Origin: Lentimicrobium sp.
GTDB taxonomy: Bacteria > Bacteroidota > Bacteroidia > Bacteroidales > Lentimicrobiaceae
DNA length: 64,000 nt
Assembly: GCA_024709105.1 (NCBI GenBank)
Contig: JANJXJ010000047.1
Span: forward strand, 1 to 64,000
Reading direction: 5' to 3'
A model generated the notes under the pieces. The model worked only from the letters and a program-made list of their open reading frames with translations, had not been told where the DNA came from and made no database searches. Positions within the stretch are counted from its first letter, which is position 1. Every line of letters starts with the position of its first letter. Of this stretch, positions 33,463-44,105 are shown piece by piece. Made by a program: the position numbers and the translations under genes.

Positions 33463-33987
33463 ATGAATCCCGAAAATTATAGTCTTGAAGAGTTGCTGCT
33501 TGCCGAGCAATCAAGAGCAAATACTGATATGCTTGTGGATATTCTTAGGCAGAATCCTGCGACTTTTCCTCACTTCTGGGAAATATTTATGAAAAATTCC
33601 GATCCTGTTAGTCGCAGGGCTGCCTGGGTTATTGATTGTTTTACTGAAACCATGCCAGACTATATCAACTCCAGAGTTGAAGAACTATGTAAAAACCTTC
33701 CGGTTTTTAAAACCGATGGATTAAAACGTCATTCGATGAGGATGTTGGCGAGGTCACCTCTTCCGGAAGAAAATCTGGGAATACTTATAGATGTTTCATT
33801 CAGGTGGCTTGAATCACGAACTGAATCTGTGGCTGTGAAAATGTATTGTATACTATTACTTGAAAGAATATCAGCACTTTATCCCGAAATAAAACCTGAA
33901 CTACGCGATTTAATTGAAATTCAGATGAATGAGGCTACCCCGGGATTTATAAATATATCAAAAAAAGTACTTAAAAGACTTAAATAG
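33463..33987 (+). CDS. Helical-repeat (HEAT-like) hypothetical protein
   Basis: A 174-residue all-helical protein with paired helices of HEAT type (HFWEIFMKNSDPVSRRAAWVI, LKRHSMRMLARSPLP, AVKMYCILLLERISALYPEI, ISKKVLKRLK). No catalytic residues, signal peptide or membrane segment are visible; a protein-binding role would fit the fold. It follows the structured RNA, with 115 AT-rich non-coding bases between. I cannot name a function. Confidence 0.75.
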   Translation: MNPENYSLEELLLAEQSRANTDMLVDILRQNPATFPHFWEIFMKNSDPVSRRAAWVIDCFTETMPDYINSRVEELCKNLPVFKTDGLKRHSMRMLARSPLPEENLGILIDVSFRWLESRTESVAVKMYCILLLERISALYPEIKPELRDLIEIQMNEATPGFINISKKVLKRLK

Positions 33988-34039
33988 AAATACCAAGGGA
34001 AGAAAAGAAAATAGCTGAAAAGGACTGGTTAAAAATGCA

Positions 34040-34513
34040 TTATAAAGTTTGAAAAACTCCTGCCATTCCGGCTCCAAAAACAACAAGAACAGCTATGGCA
34101 ATGAGGTAAACAGCAATTGATACTATAGTGTAAATGCCAATAACCCTGTAATGAAGTGCAAGGTTGTGAAAAGCAACACCTAACATGTATTGGTCGTTGT
34201 TTTTGAGCGCTTTATTTAGTTTAGTGCCAAACTGCAAAAGATAAACCACAGGTAAAATCATTAAAACACTCATTATAAGATAAATATAGCCAATGAAACC
34301 CACAGAATAGGGGATATTCTCCATATTGTTATAATGGGGGAGTACAATAATGAAAACAAGGCCTGCAATAACCATAAACACTGAACCAATGATTCCCAGT
34401 ATGGCGAAAAAGGTCGTCCATTTCCTGGTTTCGGATAAGTATTTAATTGCTGCTGAATTAAGCTCCAAAGTATTTGATGGCATGCCATCTTTGCCGGATG
34501 CCTGAGTATTCAT
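34040..34513 (-). CDS. Small membrane protein (DUF5362-like)
   Basis: A 157-residue protein with a polar N-terminal tail and four hydrophobic helices (about residues 31-55, 70-93, 110-130 and 132-155). The sequence SAAIKYLSETRKWTTFFAILG and FGTKLNKALKNNDQYML matches a family of Bacteroidota membrane proteins that I believe is DUF5362; this is recognition from memory, not a search. Function unknown. It shares the minus strand with the next gene upstream, 43 nt away. Confidence 0.7.
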   Translation of the reverse strand: MNTQASGKDGMPSNTLELNSAAIKYLSETRKWTTFFAILGIIGSVFMVIAGLVFIIVLPHYNNMENIPYSVGFIGYIYLIMSVLMILPVVYLLQFGTKLNKALKNNDQYMLGVAFHNLALHYRVIGIYTIVSIAVYLIAIAVLVVFGAGMAGVFQTL

Positions 34514-34556
34514 AAAATAAATAATTTGGCAGTAATTTCTGCCTGTAAAATGTTAG

Positions 34557-34856
34557 TTATTCTTCGGTTTCTGTTGAAGGTTCATTTTCAGGGAAGGTAT
34601 CCTCTGAATCCTTTTCGTCGTTGATGTCATCCAATGGATCTTCATCAGCCAGGCCCTTGGTGTCAATCTTTACAGGAACCTTAACCAGATAACTGGCATC
34701 TTCGGTATCAACTGTAATGGCATAAAAAAACTCATCACCCCGGGTTTTGACTTTGATAACATGATTGGAATAACCCAATGGATACTTCTTCCTGATTGCC
34801 TCAAGTACCTCAGGGGAGACATTGCTATAACTTACAACCAAACGCTTCTTGTCCAT
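34557..34856 (-). CDS. Small hypothetical protein with an acidic tail
   Basis: A 99-residue protein: a compact alpha/beta N-terminal part (MDKKRLVVSYSNVSPEVLEA, KVKTRGDEFFYAITVDTEDAS, YLVKVPVKI) followed by a disordered acidic tail (DDINDEKDSEDTFPENEPSTE). I chose the ATG at 34856 because the preceding stretch is AT-rich and unlike protein. There is a small conserved feel to the N-terminal half but I cannot assign a family. It lies between glgB and the DUF5362-like gene on the same strand. Confidence 0.7.
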   Translation of the reverse strand: MDKKRLVVSYSNVSPEVLEAIRKKYPLGYSNHVIKVKTRGDEFFYAITVDTEDASYLVKVPVKIDTKGLADEDPLDDINDEKDSEDTFPENEPSTETEE

Positions 34857-34976
34857 ATAAAACTGGTTAAAAAAAAGTTTACAATAATACGACGGCTTAC
34901 TCAAAAATTGTGCAAAAAGTTTGTTAAATTTTCAATAATTCTCATTTTTTTTCAGCGAGCCGGACGTTTTACAAAA

Positions 34977-36995
34977 TTAATCATTCAAACACTTGAAAAC
35001 CAATGCAGTACGGTTTGTGTTGTAAATACTTAGTTCAAACCGCTCCAATTCATGGTTATATCTCGCCGGGTAAACAATACTGGCGTCAATTCTTCCTAAA
35101 CCACCGGTTTCAACAGAATCTGTGCTCAGCACCAATTGATAATTACCCTGTTCTGTAACAGGAAAGATATAATCAGGAATACTGTGAAACGGATGGAAAT
35201 TAAAAACAAATGTCAGATTGCCACGCTTAAAAGCAATAGTTTTGTTTAATTCATCCATTTGTAATTGTTCACCGTATTCATGGTCAAAAACAAAATTTTG
35301 TTTAATCAGTTCAATCATCTGTCTGTCAAATTCGGCCAGATATTGAAATTTCAGTTCGGGATTGAAAACCAAAGACCATTGCCTGCGGGCATAAAAATAA
35401 CTCCAGTTGTTTCCGGCACGGGGAAAATCTATCCATTCGGGATGCCCGAATTCATTTCCCATAAAATTCAGGTATGCGGTTCCACCAAGTGATATGGAAA
35501 ATAATCTGATCATCTTATGTAATGCCATGCCTCTCTCAACAACAAGATTTCTGTCATCCTTATGCATATGGTAGTACATTTCTTTATCCATAAGCCAGAA
35601 AGCTATGGTTTTATCGCCTACCAGCGCCTGGTCATGCGATTCGGCATATGCTACGGTATTTACGCCCGGAAGACGATTCGACATCACATTCCAAAGTTCA
35701 AATATATTCCAGTCTTCGTCTTTATACTCTTTAAGAAGTTTTATCCAGAAGTCGGGGAGTCCCATTCCCAGGCGATAATCAAAAGCTATGCCTCCTTCTT
35801 TTACAGCTGCAGTAAGGCCTGGCATCCCGGTTACATCTTCAGCAATGGTAATAGCTGTTGGATATAGCTTATGAACCAGATAGTTGGCTAGCTGAAGGTA
35901 AGTAATGGCATCCCATTCCACACCATCTCTAAAATATTTTTCGGGAGAATCAATAGTGGCATGTCCGTGATGAAAATACATCATTGAACCAACTCCATCA
36001 AATCTGAAGCCATCAAAATGGAACTCTTTTAACCAATATTTTACATTTGACAGCAAAAACTGCTGAACTTCGAGTTTGCCATAATCAAATAACAATGAAT
36101 CCCAATCGGGATGAATACCTCTGGAACCGGGATGAAAGTACTGAGAATCAGTTCCATCAAACATATTCAATCCTTCATTCACATTCTTAACAGTATGAGA
36201 ATGCACAATATCCATAATAACAGCAATACCCATACTGTGGGCTGTCTTAATCAGGCTTTTCAGTTCTTCAGGAGTCCCGAATTTTGATGAGGGTGCAAAA
36301 AAGTTTGATACATGGTAGCCAAAAGACCCATAATATGGATGTTCCTGAATTGCCATCATTTGAATGGCATTGTATCCGGCTTGTTTTATCCAGGGAAGCG
36401 TTTTTTCTTCAAATTCGCGGTATGTTCCCAAACCTTCCCGTTCCTGAGCCATTCCTGTATGGCATTCATAGATAAACAGCTTCTGGCCGGGGCTTACCTT
36501 AAATTTATCATCTTTCCAATCAAATTGACCGAACCACAACTGCCCTGAAAAGTTTAGTGTATCAGCATCCTGAACAACACGTCTGATATAGGCCGGAATG
36601 CGCGCCTGAAAGCCGTTTGAGCTCTCAACCCACACTTTTATCTTACTGCCATGAATAAAACTGTCTTTATACTGAGCGTATGGCAAAAATATTTCCCAGA
36701 TACCATATTCTTTTCTTTGCAATGGATGGGAGTGAGGATTCCAATCATTAAAATCTCCCGAAAGGTACAACTGATGAGCTCCCGGTGCCCATTCCCGGTA
36801 ATACCAGCCTTTGGCCTTTTTATCATAATTTACCCCGAAGTATTCATAACCATCAGCAAATTTGCTTAATGAACCGAAATGCTGTGTTATAAAATCAAGA
36901 CGATCTTTAAATCGCTGAAACCTGTGTTTAACATCTTCAACTACAGGTAATAACCAGGGGTCTGTTTTTACAATGCCAGGAATTTTGTTTTTCAT
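34977..36995 (-). CDS. glgB: 1,4-alpha-glucan branching enzyme
   Basis: Introduces alpha-1,6 branches in glycogen. At 672 residues it is of the eukaryote-like GH13_8 type usual in Bacteroidota, with an N-terminal CBM48 domain (about 40-130: YYREWAPGAHQLYLSGDFNDW) and the GH13 barrel: DIVHSHTVKN, the nucleophile Asp in FRFDGVGSMMYFHHG, the general acid Glu in AEDVTGMPG and the third Asp in AESHDQALVGDKT. The end is a C-terminal all-beta domain. I chose the ATG at 36995 as the start of the family N-terminus. No glgA, glgC or glgP is adjacent. Confidence 0.95.
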   Translation of the reverse strand: MKNKIPGIVKTDPWLLPVVEDVKHRFQRFKDRLDFITQHFGSLSKFADGYEYFGVNYDKKAKGWYYREWAPGAHQLYLSGDFNDWNPHSHPLQRKEYGIWEIFLPYAQYKDSFIHGSKIKVWVESSNGFQARIPAYIRRVVQDADTLNFSGQLWFGQFDWKDDKFKVSPGQKLFIYECHTGMAQEREGLGTYREFEEKTLPWIKQAGYNAIQMMAIQEHPYYGSFGYHVSNFFAPSSKFGTPEELKSLIKTAHSMGIAVIMDIVHSHTVKNVNEGLNMFDGTDSQYFHPGSRGIHPDWDSLLFDYGKLEVQQFLLSNVKYWLKEFHFDGFRFDGVGSMMYFHHGHATIDSPEKYFRDGVEWDAITYLQLANYLVHKLYPTAITIAEDVTGMPGLTAAVKEGGIAFDYRLGMGLPDFWIKLLKEYKDEDWNIFELWNVMSNRLPGVNTVAYAESHDQALVGDKTIAFWLMDKEMYYHMHKDDRNLVVERGMALHKMIRLFSISLGGTAYLNFMGNEFGHPEWIDFPRAGNNWSYFYARRQWSLVFNPELKFQYLAEFDRQMIELIKQNFVFDHEYGEQLQMDELNKTIAFKRGNLTFVFNFHPFHSIPDYIFPVTEQGNYQLVLSTDSVETGGLGRIDASIVYPARYNHELERFELSIYNTNRTALVFKCLND

Positions 36996-37267
36996 TTGCC
37001 TTTGTTGATTTGTACCAAACACAATAAATTTAATTCTGTTCAGGGTTTACTGAAATAATGCATAAAGTTATGCAGATTTAATCTGGAATCCTAAGGTAAA
37101 TTTTTAGATCATGTATAGTTTTAAACTAAAGAATATAAAAGCGAAACCTAAACACAATATATTCAAATTATTCAGTAATAAATGTTGTATAATTTATATT
37201 ATGTCAAATTACAGTTTAAACTACTCCCCTTATTTAAGCCAGTTATCGTTTAAGTCAAACAATAAAA

Positions 37268-37292
37268 AAGCTGCCCCGAAAAGAGGCAGCTT
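37268..37292 (-). terminator. Terminator after the TPR gene
   Basis: AAGCTGCC/GGCAGCTT stem; on the minus strand it ends in TTTTTT, 22 nt past the TPR stop. The other 240 bases up to glgB are AT-rich and hold nothing I recognise; a short open frame on the plus strand there has no protein character. Confidence 0.8.
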
Positions 37293-37314
37293 GATAAATT
37301 CAACTTAATAAATT

Positions 37315-38463
37315 TTACATACTTTCCAGTTTCTCGTTTACCACCTTCATTTTCTCATACATCTGAAGCCTGGTATAAATTTCTTTTAACGAAAGCAAAG
37401 TACTTTTGTCATTGGGATCAAGTTGACTGGCTGTTTCAAGATATGGCAGTGATTTCTTAAGAATTTCATCAGCTCTTGCCTTCAGTTCGTCATACTCTTT
37501 TGTAGCAGATAATGGCAGTTTATTGGCTTGTTCAATAAAACCTGCGGCCTGGTTGACATACAATGCACCAAGGTTATAATTGGCTTCAAAATAATCATTT
37601 TTAAGCTCAACAGCTTGTTTATAAGCAGCTTCTGCTTCAGCCTCTTTTCCCATGCCTGCATAGGTAACTCCTACAGCATAATGAATGGTTGGATTCATGG
37701 GGTCTTTTTCAACGGCTGCAGTTAAGTTATTGATAGCCTTGTCGTTCTGCTTTGTAGAAAGATAAATATTTGTTTCTGCAATCAGAATGTCGAAATCTTC
37801 GGGATATTTTTCACGTCCTTCTTTTATAATACTCAAAGCAGCTGTGGTATCTTTCTCCTCCAGGGCAATATTTGACAGAGCGTTATAAATTCTGGGTTGT
37901 TTGTATCCCAGAGTTCTTGCTTTGTTATAATACAGTTTGGCATTGCTAAAATCTTTACCGTTATCAGCTGACATAGCAGCATTAAACATAGCCAGAGTAT
38001 CCGTATTGCCAAATGATTCACTAACCTTAACAGAACCCTCAAAAGCTTTGAAAGCTGAAGAATAATCGGCTGGGTCAGCAGTAAAGAATTTCACACCCTG
38101 ATTGTAGAATTGCTCGCTTATAATCAGCAGATTCTGAATGGTTTCGGTATAAAACTCCTTTTTAGTATCAAGTTCAAGTGATTTTTGATAAGATTCATAG
38201 GCTTTTGCCAGAGCATCCTGATCAAGAGCTTTAAAATCAGCATTTTCACTCATATGTATCTGCAGGTAAATGTTTCCACGATAGAACCAGGTTTTAGGAT
38301 CATTCATGGTTGTAGCGTCTTTGATGGTAGGCTCAATGTTCTGCAAAGCCTTATCCAGCTCACCTTTTCTCAGGTTGTTAAAAGCAGTGGTTCTCAGTGC
38401 TTTTTGTCCGAATGCTACGGTCACCATCATAATAACGGTGAGCAGCAAGGTTACTTTCTTCAT
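37315..38463 (-). CDS. Exported tetratricopeptide repeat protein
   Basis: A 382-residue protein with a signal peptide (MKKVTLLLTVIMMVTVAFGQ) and about seven TPR helix pairs, e.g. AFNNLRKGELDKALQNIEP, AMSADNGKDFSNAKLYYNKA, NPTIHYAVGVTYAGMGKEAEAEAAYKQAVEL. TPRs bind proteins; its partner is unknown. It follows gyrA directly on the same strand (61 nt), an order that recurs in Bacteroidota. It has its own promoter (TTG, 20 bp, TATTTTTG at 38502-38532), so it need not depend on gyrA transcription. Confidence 0.88.
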   Translation of the reverse strand: MKKVTLLLTVIMMVTVAFGQKALRTTAFNNLRKGELDKALQNIEPTIKDATTMNDPKTWFYRGNIYLQIHMSENADFKALDQDALAKAYESYQKSLELDTKKEFYTETIQNLLIISEQFYNQGVKFFTADPADYSSAFKAFEGSVKVSESFGNTDTLAMFNAAMSADNGKDFSNAKLYYNKARTLGYKQPRIYNALSNIALEEKDTTAALSIIKEGREKYPEDFDILIAETNIYLSTKQNDKAINNLTAAVEKDPMNPTIHYAVGVTYAGMGKEAEAEAAYKQAVELKNDYFEANYNLGALYVNQAAGFIEQANKLPLSATKEYDELKARADEILKKSLPYLETASQLDPNDKSTLLSLKEIYTRLQMYEKMKVVNEKLESM

Positions 38464-38501
38464 TTTTCAGATTTTAGGTTTGTTGTTGATTCCTTTTTTT
38501 G

Positions 38502-38532
38502 CAAAAATAATGTCTTTAGCACAGTTATACAA
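38502..38532 (-). promoter_or_regulatory. Promoter of the TPR gene
   Basis: On the minus strand TTG (38530-38532), 20 bp and TATTTTTG (38502-38509); it overlaps the last codons of gyrA. Confidence 0.7.
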
Positions 38533-41173
38533 TTTCCGCGCCATCTTCGTCAGATTCATCATCTTCAACCTCATCATCTACCTCATCCTCTTCAATTTCA
38601 TCATCTTCCGGATCAAAAATTTCTGAGTCTTCGGTAAATTCATCTACCCCGGCATCTACAAACTGTGCATTATTATCCTCAGTGTCAATACCCATAATTT
38701 CAGGGTTCTCAGCCTGTTCTTCCTGGTCAACTTCAACTTTTGTTACAGCGGCAATAGAATCGCCATCACGCAGATTGATTAACCTGACGCCCTGTGTAGC
38801 CCTGCCCATAACCCTGAGATTTGCAACCGCAAGTCTTATAATGAGTCCTGAGCGATTGATAATCATCAGATCGTCATTATCAGTTACTGCATCAATTGAA
38901 ATCAATTGTCCGGTTTTTTCAGTAACATTAATTGTTTTTACACCTTTTCCACCTCTGTTGGTGATGCGGTAATCGTCAAGTTTTGACCTTTTGCCATAAC
39001 CATTTTCCGAAACCACGAGAATTTCAGCGTTTTCATTTTCGGGGCAAATCATTCCAACAACTTCATCTTTTTCTGAAGCCAGGGTTACTCCCCTAACTCC
39101 CGATGCATTTCTGCCCATTGGCCTCACGGCGGTTTCCTTGAATCTGATTGCCCTTCCTGAGCGTAACGCCATGATTACTTCATTGCTTCCATTGGTTAGT
39201 CTAGCTTCAAGCAGCTGATCGTCTTCGCGAATGGTAATTGCATTGATACCATTTTGCCTTGGCCTTGAATAGGCTTCAAGCGAAGTTTTCTTGATAATAC
39301 CTTTGCGTGTGCAGAGTATTATGAAGTTATTATTGATATACTCCTGATCTTTAAGGCTTTTTAGATTGATAAACGCTCTTACTTTATCATCGGGCTCAAT
39401 ATTAATCAAATTCTGAATGGCCCGGCCTTTTGAAGTTTTCGTTCCTTCAGGAATTTCGAAAACCCTCATCCAGAAGACTTTACCCTTTTCGGTAAAGAAG
39501 AGCATATAATTATGCATTGTAGCCACAAAGAGATATTCAAGGAAGTCCTCATCACGGATATCGGAGCCCTTTGCTCCTCTCCCACCCCTGTTTTGCCTGC
39601 GGTATTCTGTTAAAGGAGTCCTTTTAATATATCCCATGTGCGAAATTGTAATTACTACATTTTCGTCAGCAATGGTATCTTCAATGCGGAAATCGCTGGC
39701 AGAATATACTATTTCTGTCCGGGCTTCGTCCCCATAGTTGGCTTTAATCTCAATCAGTTCATTTTTGATGATTTCCATTCTCAAACCTTCATCGGCAAGC
39801 ACCGATTTGTAATATTCTATTTGTTTGAGAAGTTCATCATATTCTTCACGGATTTTTTCGCGTTCGAGTCCGGTAAGACGCTGTAAACGCATGTCAAGAA
39901 TTGCCCGGGCCTGTATTTCAGAAAGCTGGAAACTTTCAATAAGGCCGTTTCTGGCTTCTTCGGGGGTTCTGGCAGCTCTGATTAATGCAATTACTTCATC
40001 AAGATGATCTAATGCAATAAGTAAACCCTCAAGAATATGTGCTCTTTTTTCAGCTTCATTCAGTTCATATTGAGTGCGCCTGATCACTACCTCGTGTCTG
40101 TGTTCAACGAAATAGTGGATAAGCTGTTTCAGATTTAACAACATTGGTCTGCCTTTTACCAGGCAAATGTTGTTTACACTGAAGGAAGTCTGCAATGCGG
40201 TAAGCTGATATAACTTATTCAAAACCACATTGGTAATGGCATCCCTCTTCAGTTCATAAACGATTCTGAGTCCGTTTCTGTCAGATTCATCCCTGATATC
40301 AGAAATACCTTCAATTTTTTTCTCATTAATCAGGTCAGCAGTTTTTTTGATCATTTCTGCTTTGTTTACCTGATAAGGGATAGATGTAACAATTATATTT
40401 TCGCGACCGTTGGCTTCGGTTTCAATCTTGGTTTCACCGCGCATCACAATCCTGCCTCTACCGGTTTCGTAAGCATCCTTTACGCCTTCATAACCATAGA
40501 TGAGTCCACCGGTTGGGAAATCGGGAGCTTTGATGAATTTCATCAACTCAGGAATAGTAATATCGTGATTGTCAATATATGCCACTACACCATCAACTAC
40601 TTCGCTCAAATTATGAGGAGGCATATTGGTTGCCATACCAACAGCAATACCTGAAGCACCATTTACCAAAAGGTTTGGAATCCGCGCAGGAAGTACTACC
40701 GGCTCTTCCAGAGAATCGTCAAAGTTGAGCTGAAAATCAACAGTATCTTTGTTAATATCAGCAAGCATTTCTTCTGCAATTTTTCTTAGCCTGGCTTCGG
40801 TATAACGCATGGCAGCAGGGCTGTCGCCGTCAATAGAACCAAAGTTTCCCTGGCCATCAACCAGAGGATATCTCAGTGACCATTCCTGAGCCATACGTAC
40901 CATGGCATCATAAACAGAACTATCGCCGTGAGGGTGATATTTACCAAGCACTTCTCCGACAATTCTGGCACTCTTTTTATAAGGACGGTTTGACAGTACC
41001 CCAAGGTCGAGCATTCCATAAAGCACCCTGCGATGAACTGGTTTCAGGCCATCTCTTACATCGGGTAAGGCACGCGAAACAATAACCGACATAGAATAAT
41101 CTATGTAGGCGGCTTTCATCTGGTTTTCGATGTTTACCTTAACAATTTTTTCTTCACCTGATTGATTTTCCAT
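38525..41173 (-). CDS. gyrA: DNA gyrase subunit A
   Basis: Catalytic breakage-reunion subunit of gyrase, 882 residues. The active-site Tyr124 is in AMRYTEARL; the QRDR reads [11 protein letters not shown], with Ser85 and Asp89 at the positions of E. coli Ser83 and Asp87, the unmutated quinolone-sensitive form. The GyrA-box at [14 protein letters not shown] supports gyrase rather than topoisomerase IV. The C-terminal pinwheel is followed by an acidic tail of about 60-70 residues ([20 protein letters not shown]). A near-consensus TACCTTCG element lies about 50 nt upstream. Clp C is divergent. Confidence 0.96.
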   Translation of the reverse strand: MENQSGEEKIVKVNIENQMKAAYIDYSMSVIVSRALPDVRDGLKPVHRRVLYGMLDLGVLSNRPYKKSARIVGEVLGKYHPHGDSSVYDAMVRMAQEWSLRYPLVDGQGNFGSIDGDSPAAMRYTEARLRKIAEEMLADINKDTVDFQLNFDDSLEEPVVLPARIPNLLVNGASGIAVGMATNMPPHNLSEVVDGVVAYIDNHDITIPELMKFIKAPDFPTGGLIYGYEGVKDAYETGRGRIVMRGETKIETEANGRENIIVTSIPYQVNKAEMIKKTADLINEKKIEGISDIRDESDRNGLRIVYELKRDAITNVVLNKLYQLTALQTSFSVNNICLVKGRPMLLNLKQLIHYFVEHRHEVVIRRTQYELNEAEKRAHILEGLLIALDHLDEVIALIRAARTPEEARNGLIESFQLSEIQARAILDMRLQRLTGLEREKIREEYDELLKQIEYYKSVLADEGLRMEIIKNELIEIKANYGDEARTEIVYSASDFRIEDTIADENVVITISHMGYIKRTPLTEYRRQNRGGRGAKGSDIRDEDFLEYLFVATMHNYMLFFTEKGKVFWMRVFEIPEGTKTSKGRAIQNLINIEPDDKVRAFINLKSLKDQEYINNNFIILCTRKGIIKKTSLEAYSRPRQNGINAITIREDDQLLEARLTNGSNEVIMALRSGRAIRFKETAVRPMGRNASGVRGVTLASEKDEVVGMICPENENAEILVVSENGYGKRSKLDDYRITNRGGKGVKTINVTEKTGQLISIDAVTDNDDLMIINRSGLIIRLAVANLRVMGRATQGVRLINLRDGDSIAAVTKVEVDQEEQAENPEIMGIDTEDNNAQFVDAGVDEFTEDSEIFDPEDDEIEEDEVDDEVEDDESDEDGAEIV

Positions 41174-41356
41174 TACTTAGCTAATTCCGTTAGGTCAATT
41201 CCCTTTTACCTTTAAAAGTGCACGAAGGTACGATTTTTTTCAATGCAAGCGGCACTAAATCGGCAATCAAATTGCAGTAATTTTTATTAACATCATGCTG
41301 TTGATTTAAAACGGCATTGATTTTGATCACCAATGAAAAATCAAGCAAAAAAAGCT

Positions 41357-41364
41357 TAAATTTG
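41357..41364 (+). promoter_or_regulatory. Promoter -7 element of clpC
   Basis: TAAATTTG, exact consensus. Predicted start near 41371; the interval 41174-41511 between gyrA and clpC otherwise shows no gene and is AT-rich. Confidence 0.6.
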
Positions 41365-41511
41365 TAATCGCAGACCAGTCAGCATCATGATGATTTGTCT
41401 CAATTTTAAAATGTTTGATCAGAACATATTACAACTGATCATTGTTAATACGGAATGGTTGCTACCGTTGATAAATCCGATGCAGGCAACGTTCAAAAAC
41501 TGACTAAAACT

Positions 41512-44058
41512 ATGGAAGCTAAATTTTCACAACGGGTAAAAGACGTGCTTACTTACAGCCGTGAAGAATCATTGCGCCTTGGCAATGATTACATTGGAGT
41601 GGAACATTTGCTTCTGGGAATCATACGTGAAGGAGAAGGAATGGCAATCCAGATCCTCAATCTGTTAGGTGTCGAGCCTGCTGAAATCAGAAAGATTATT
41701 GAGAAAGCCATAGGCAATTCCGGCAAACGTGACAAAACGGCAGAAAATCTGCCATTAGTAAAACAAGCCGAAAGAGCACTCAAACTTACGTACCTGGAAG
41801 CCAAAATGTTCAACAGCGATTTGATTGGAACAGAGCACCTGTTGCTTGCAATTCTAAAGGACGAAGACAATCTTGTAACATCTACCCTGGTGAAATTCGG
41901 TGTAGATTATGATGCTGTTCGCGATGAACTAAAATCTATCATGAGCAACAGAGATGAGCGGCAATCTGAAGAGCCCAGAGCTGAACTCCCTGGTAGTTCC
42001 TCTGATGATGATGAAGAAGGCCGCAGTTATGGTACGCCTAAAAAAGTTGCCGATTCTAAATCGAAAACACCAGTTCTCGACAACTTTGGCCGCGATCTTA
42101 CCAAAGCTGCTGAAGAAGGTCGTTTAGATCCTATTGTGGGCAGAGAAAAAGAGCTTGAAAGAATTGCACAAATTCTAAGCCGCCGCAAAAAGAACAACCC
42201 GATTCTTATCGGAGAACCAGGTGTTGGTAAATCTGCTATTGCTGAAGGCCTTGCTCTTCGTATAGTTGCCCGTAAGGTTTCAAGAGTGCTTTTTAACAAG
42301 AGAATATTTACGCTGGATCTTGCCTCGCTTGTGGCTGGCACAAAATATCGCGGACAGTTTGAAGAGCGCATGAAAGCAGTGCTTAACGAACTGGAGAAAA
42401 ACAGAGACATCATTCTCTTTATAGATGAAATCCATACAATTGTTGGCGCAGGAAATGCTTCAGGGTCGCTTGATGCCTCGAATATGTTCAAACCAGCGCT
42501 GGCCAGAGGTGAAATTCAGTGCATTGGCGCAACTACACTTGATGAATACCGTCAATATATTGAAAAAGACGGAGCATTGGAAAGGAGATTTCAGAAGATT
42601 CTGGTAGATCCTACCTCAATGGATGAAACCGTTGAAATTCTGAATAACATCAAGGAGAAATATGAAGACCATCATTTGGTTAAATATTCAGAAGATGCTA
42701 TAAAGGCCTGTGTATCACTAACTAACCGTTATCTTACTGACCGCTATCTTCCGGACAAAGCCATTGATGCACTGGATGAAGCCGGAGCCAGAGTGCATAT
42801 TACCAATATGCAGGTTCCGCTTGAAATTCTTGACCTTGAAGCTCGAATTGAAGAAGTTAAGTTGCTTAAGAACAAAGCTATACATAGTCAGAAGTTTGAA
42901 GAAGCTGCAAAATACCGCGATAGTGAGCGCAAACTTCAGATTGAGCTTGAATCAGCTAAAAAACGCTGGGAAGATGAATCAAAAATCAATCGCGTTGAAG
43001 TTAGCGAAGACAACGTAGCTGAAGTTGTGGCTATGATGACAGGTGTGCCTGTTCAGCGAATTGCCCAAAATGAGAGCGACAGGCTACTGAATATGGCAGA
43101 AGATTTGCAAGGCTCAGTAATCGGGCAGGATGATGCTATAAAGAAAATAGTAAAGGCAATCAGAAGAAACCGCGCCGGATTAAAGGATCCGAATAAACCC
43201 ATTGGAACTTTTATCTTCCTGGGTCCTACGGGTGTTGGAAAAACCCATCTGGCCAAGGTTCTTGCAAAATATCTGTTTGATACTGAGGATGCTCTGGTTC
43301 GTATTGATATGAGTGAATATATGGAAAAATTTGCTGTATCAAGATTGGTGGGAGCTCCTCCGGGCTATGTTGGATACGAGGAAGGCGGACAGTTAACTGA
43401 AAAAGTCAGAAGAAAGCCCTATTCCATTGTATTGCTCGATGAAATTGAAAAGGCTCATCCTGACATTTTCCATATCCTGCTGCAGGTACTTGATGATGGC
43501 GTGTTAACCGATAGTCTGGGCCGAAAGGTAGATTTCAAGAATACCATTGTTATCATGACATCAAACATAGGTTCGAGGCAGCTCAAGGATTTCGGACAAG
43601 GCGTTGGATTCGCTACCAATGCAAAACTCTCCGGAAGTTCTTCGCATGCCCAGGGCGTAATTGAAAATGCACTGAAACGCTCGTTTGCTCCTGAATTCCT
43701 GAACAGAATTGATGATGTTATCATTTTTGATAACCTTGAACGTGAAGATATCCACAAGATTATTGACATTGAACTAAGAAACCTCTTCAAACGCATTGCT
43801 GAAATGGGTTATATTATGGAGGTTACTACTTCTGCCAAAGACTTTATTGTGGAAAAAGGCTGGGATGCTCAATTTGGTGCAAGGCCATTAAAACGAGCCA
43901 TTCAAAAATATATTGAAGACTCTCTGGCCGAAGAAATCATCAAATCAAGAATACATCAGGGCGATAAAATCCTGATTGACTATGAAGAAAACGCTGCCGA
44001 GTTGAAGATTACAATCAATAATCCTGAGATTCAGACAGAAACGGAAGTTGTTAATTAA
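41512..44058 (+). CDS. clpC: ATP-dependent Clp protease ATPase subunit ClpC
   Basis: AAA+ unfoldase that feeds proteins to ClpP. It has an N-terminal Clp repeat domain (KDVLTYSREESLRLGNDYIG), two Walker A sites (GEPGVGKSAIAEG and GPTGVGKTHLAK), a UVR-type coiled middle segment (residues about 400-450) and a C-terminal D2-small domain. I prefer the ATG at 41512 (MEAKFSQRVKDVL), the normal family N-terminus, although the frame is open back to an ATG at 41455 that would add 19 residues. The adaptor clpS is at 27.9 kb. It ends at a strong terminator shared with mpl. Confidence 0.94.
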   Translation: MEAKFSQRVKDVLTYSREESLRLGNDYIGVEHLLLGIIREGEGMAIQILNLLGVEPAEIRKIIEKAIGNSGKRDKTAENLPLVKQAERALKLTYLEAKMFNSDLIGTEHLLLAILKDEDNLVTSTLVKFGVDYDAVRDELKSIMSNRDERQSEEPRAELPGSSSDDDEEGRSYGTPKKVADSKSKTPVLDNFGRDLTKAAEEGRLDPIVGREKELERIAQILSRRKKNNPILIGEPGVGKSAIAEGLALRIVARKVSRVLFNKRIFTLDLASLVAGTKYRGQFEERMKAVLNELEKNRDIILFIDEIHTIVGAGNASGSLDASNMFKPALARGEIQCIGATTLDEYRQYIEKDGALERRFQKILVDPTSMDETVEILNNIKEKYEDHHLVKYSEDAIKACVSLTNRYLTDRYLPDKAIDALDEAGARVHITNMQVPLEILDLEARIEEVKLLKNKAIHSQKFEEAAKYRDSERKLQIELESAKKRWEDESKINRVEVSEDNVAEVVAMMTGVPVQRIAQNESDRLLNMAEDLQGSVIGQDDAIKKIVKAIRRNRAGLKDPNKPIGTFIFLGPTGVGKTHLAKVLAKYLFDTEDALVRIDMSEYMEKFAVSRLVGAPPGYVGYEEGGQLTEKVRRKPYSIVLLDEIEKAHPDIFHILLQVLDDGVLTDSLGRKVDFKNTIVIMTSNIGSRQLKDFGQGVGFATNAKLSGSSSHAQGVIENALKRSFAPEFLNRIDDVIIFDNLEREDIHKIIDIELRNLFKRIAEMGYIMEVTTSAKDFIVEKGWDAQFGARPLKRAIQKYIEDSLAEEIIKSRIHQGDKILIDYEENAAELKITINNPEIQTETEVVN

Positions 44059-44060
44059 TA

Positions 44061-44090
44061 AAAAGGGAGAAAGCTGTTTCTCCCTTTTTT
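44061..44090. terminator. Bidirectional terminator between clpC and mpl
   Basis: AAAAGGGAGAAA/TTTCTCCCTTTT, a perfect 12-bp stem with a 4-nt loop and A/T runs at both ends. Confidence 0.9.
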
Positions 44091-44105
44091 ATTTGATACA
44101 ATCAA

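Noticed and set aside
37111-37308. 65-codon plus-strand frame before the TPR gene
   Set aside because: Reads into the TPR-gene terminator hairpin, is AT-driven, and shows no protein features.
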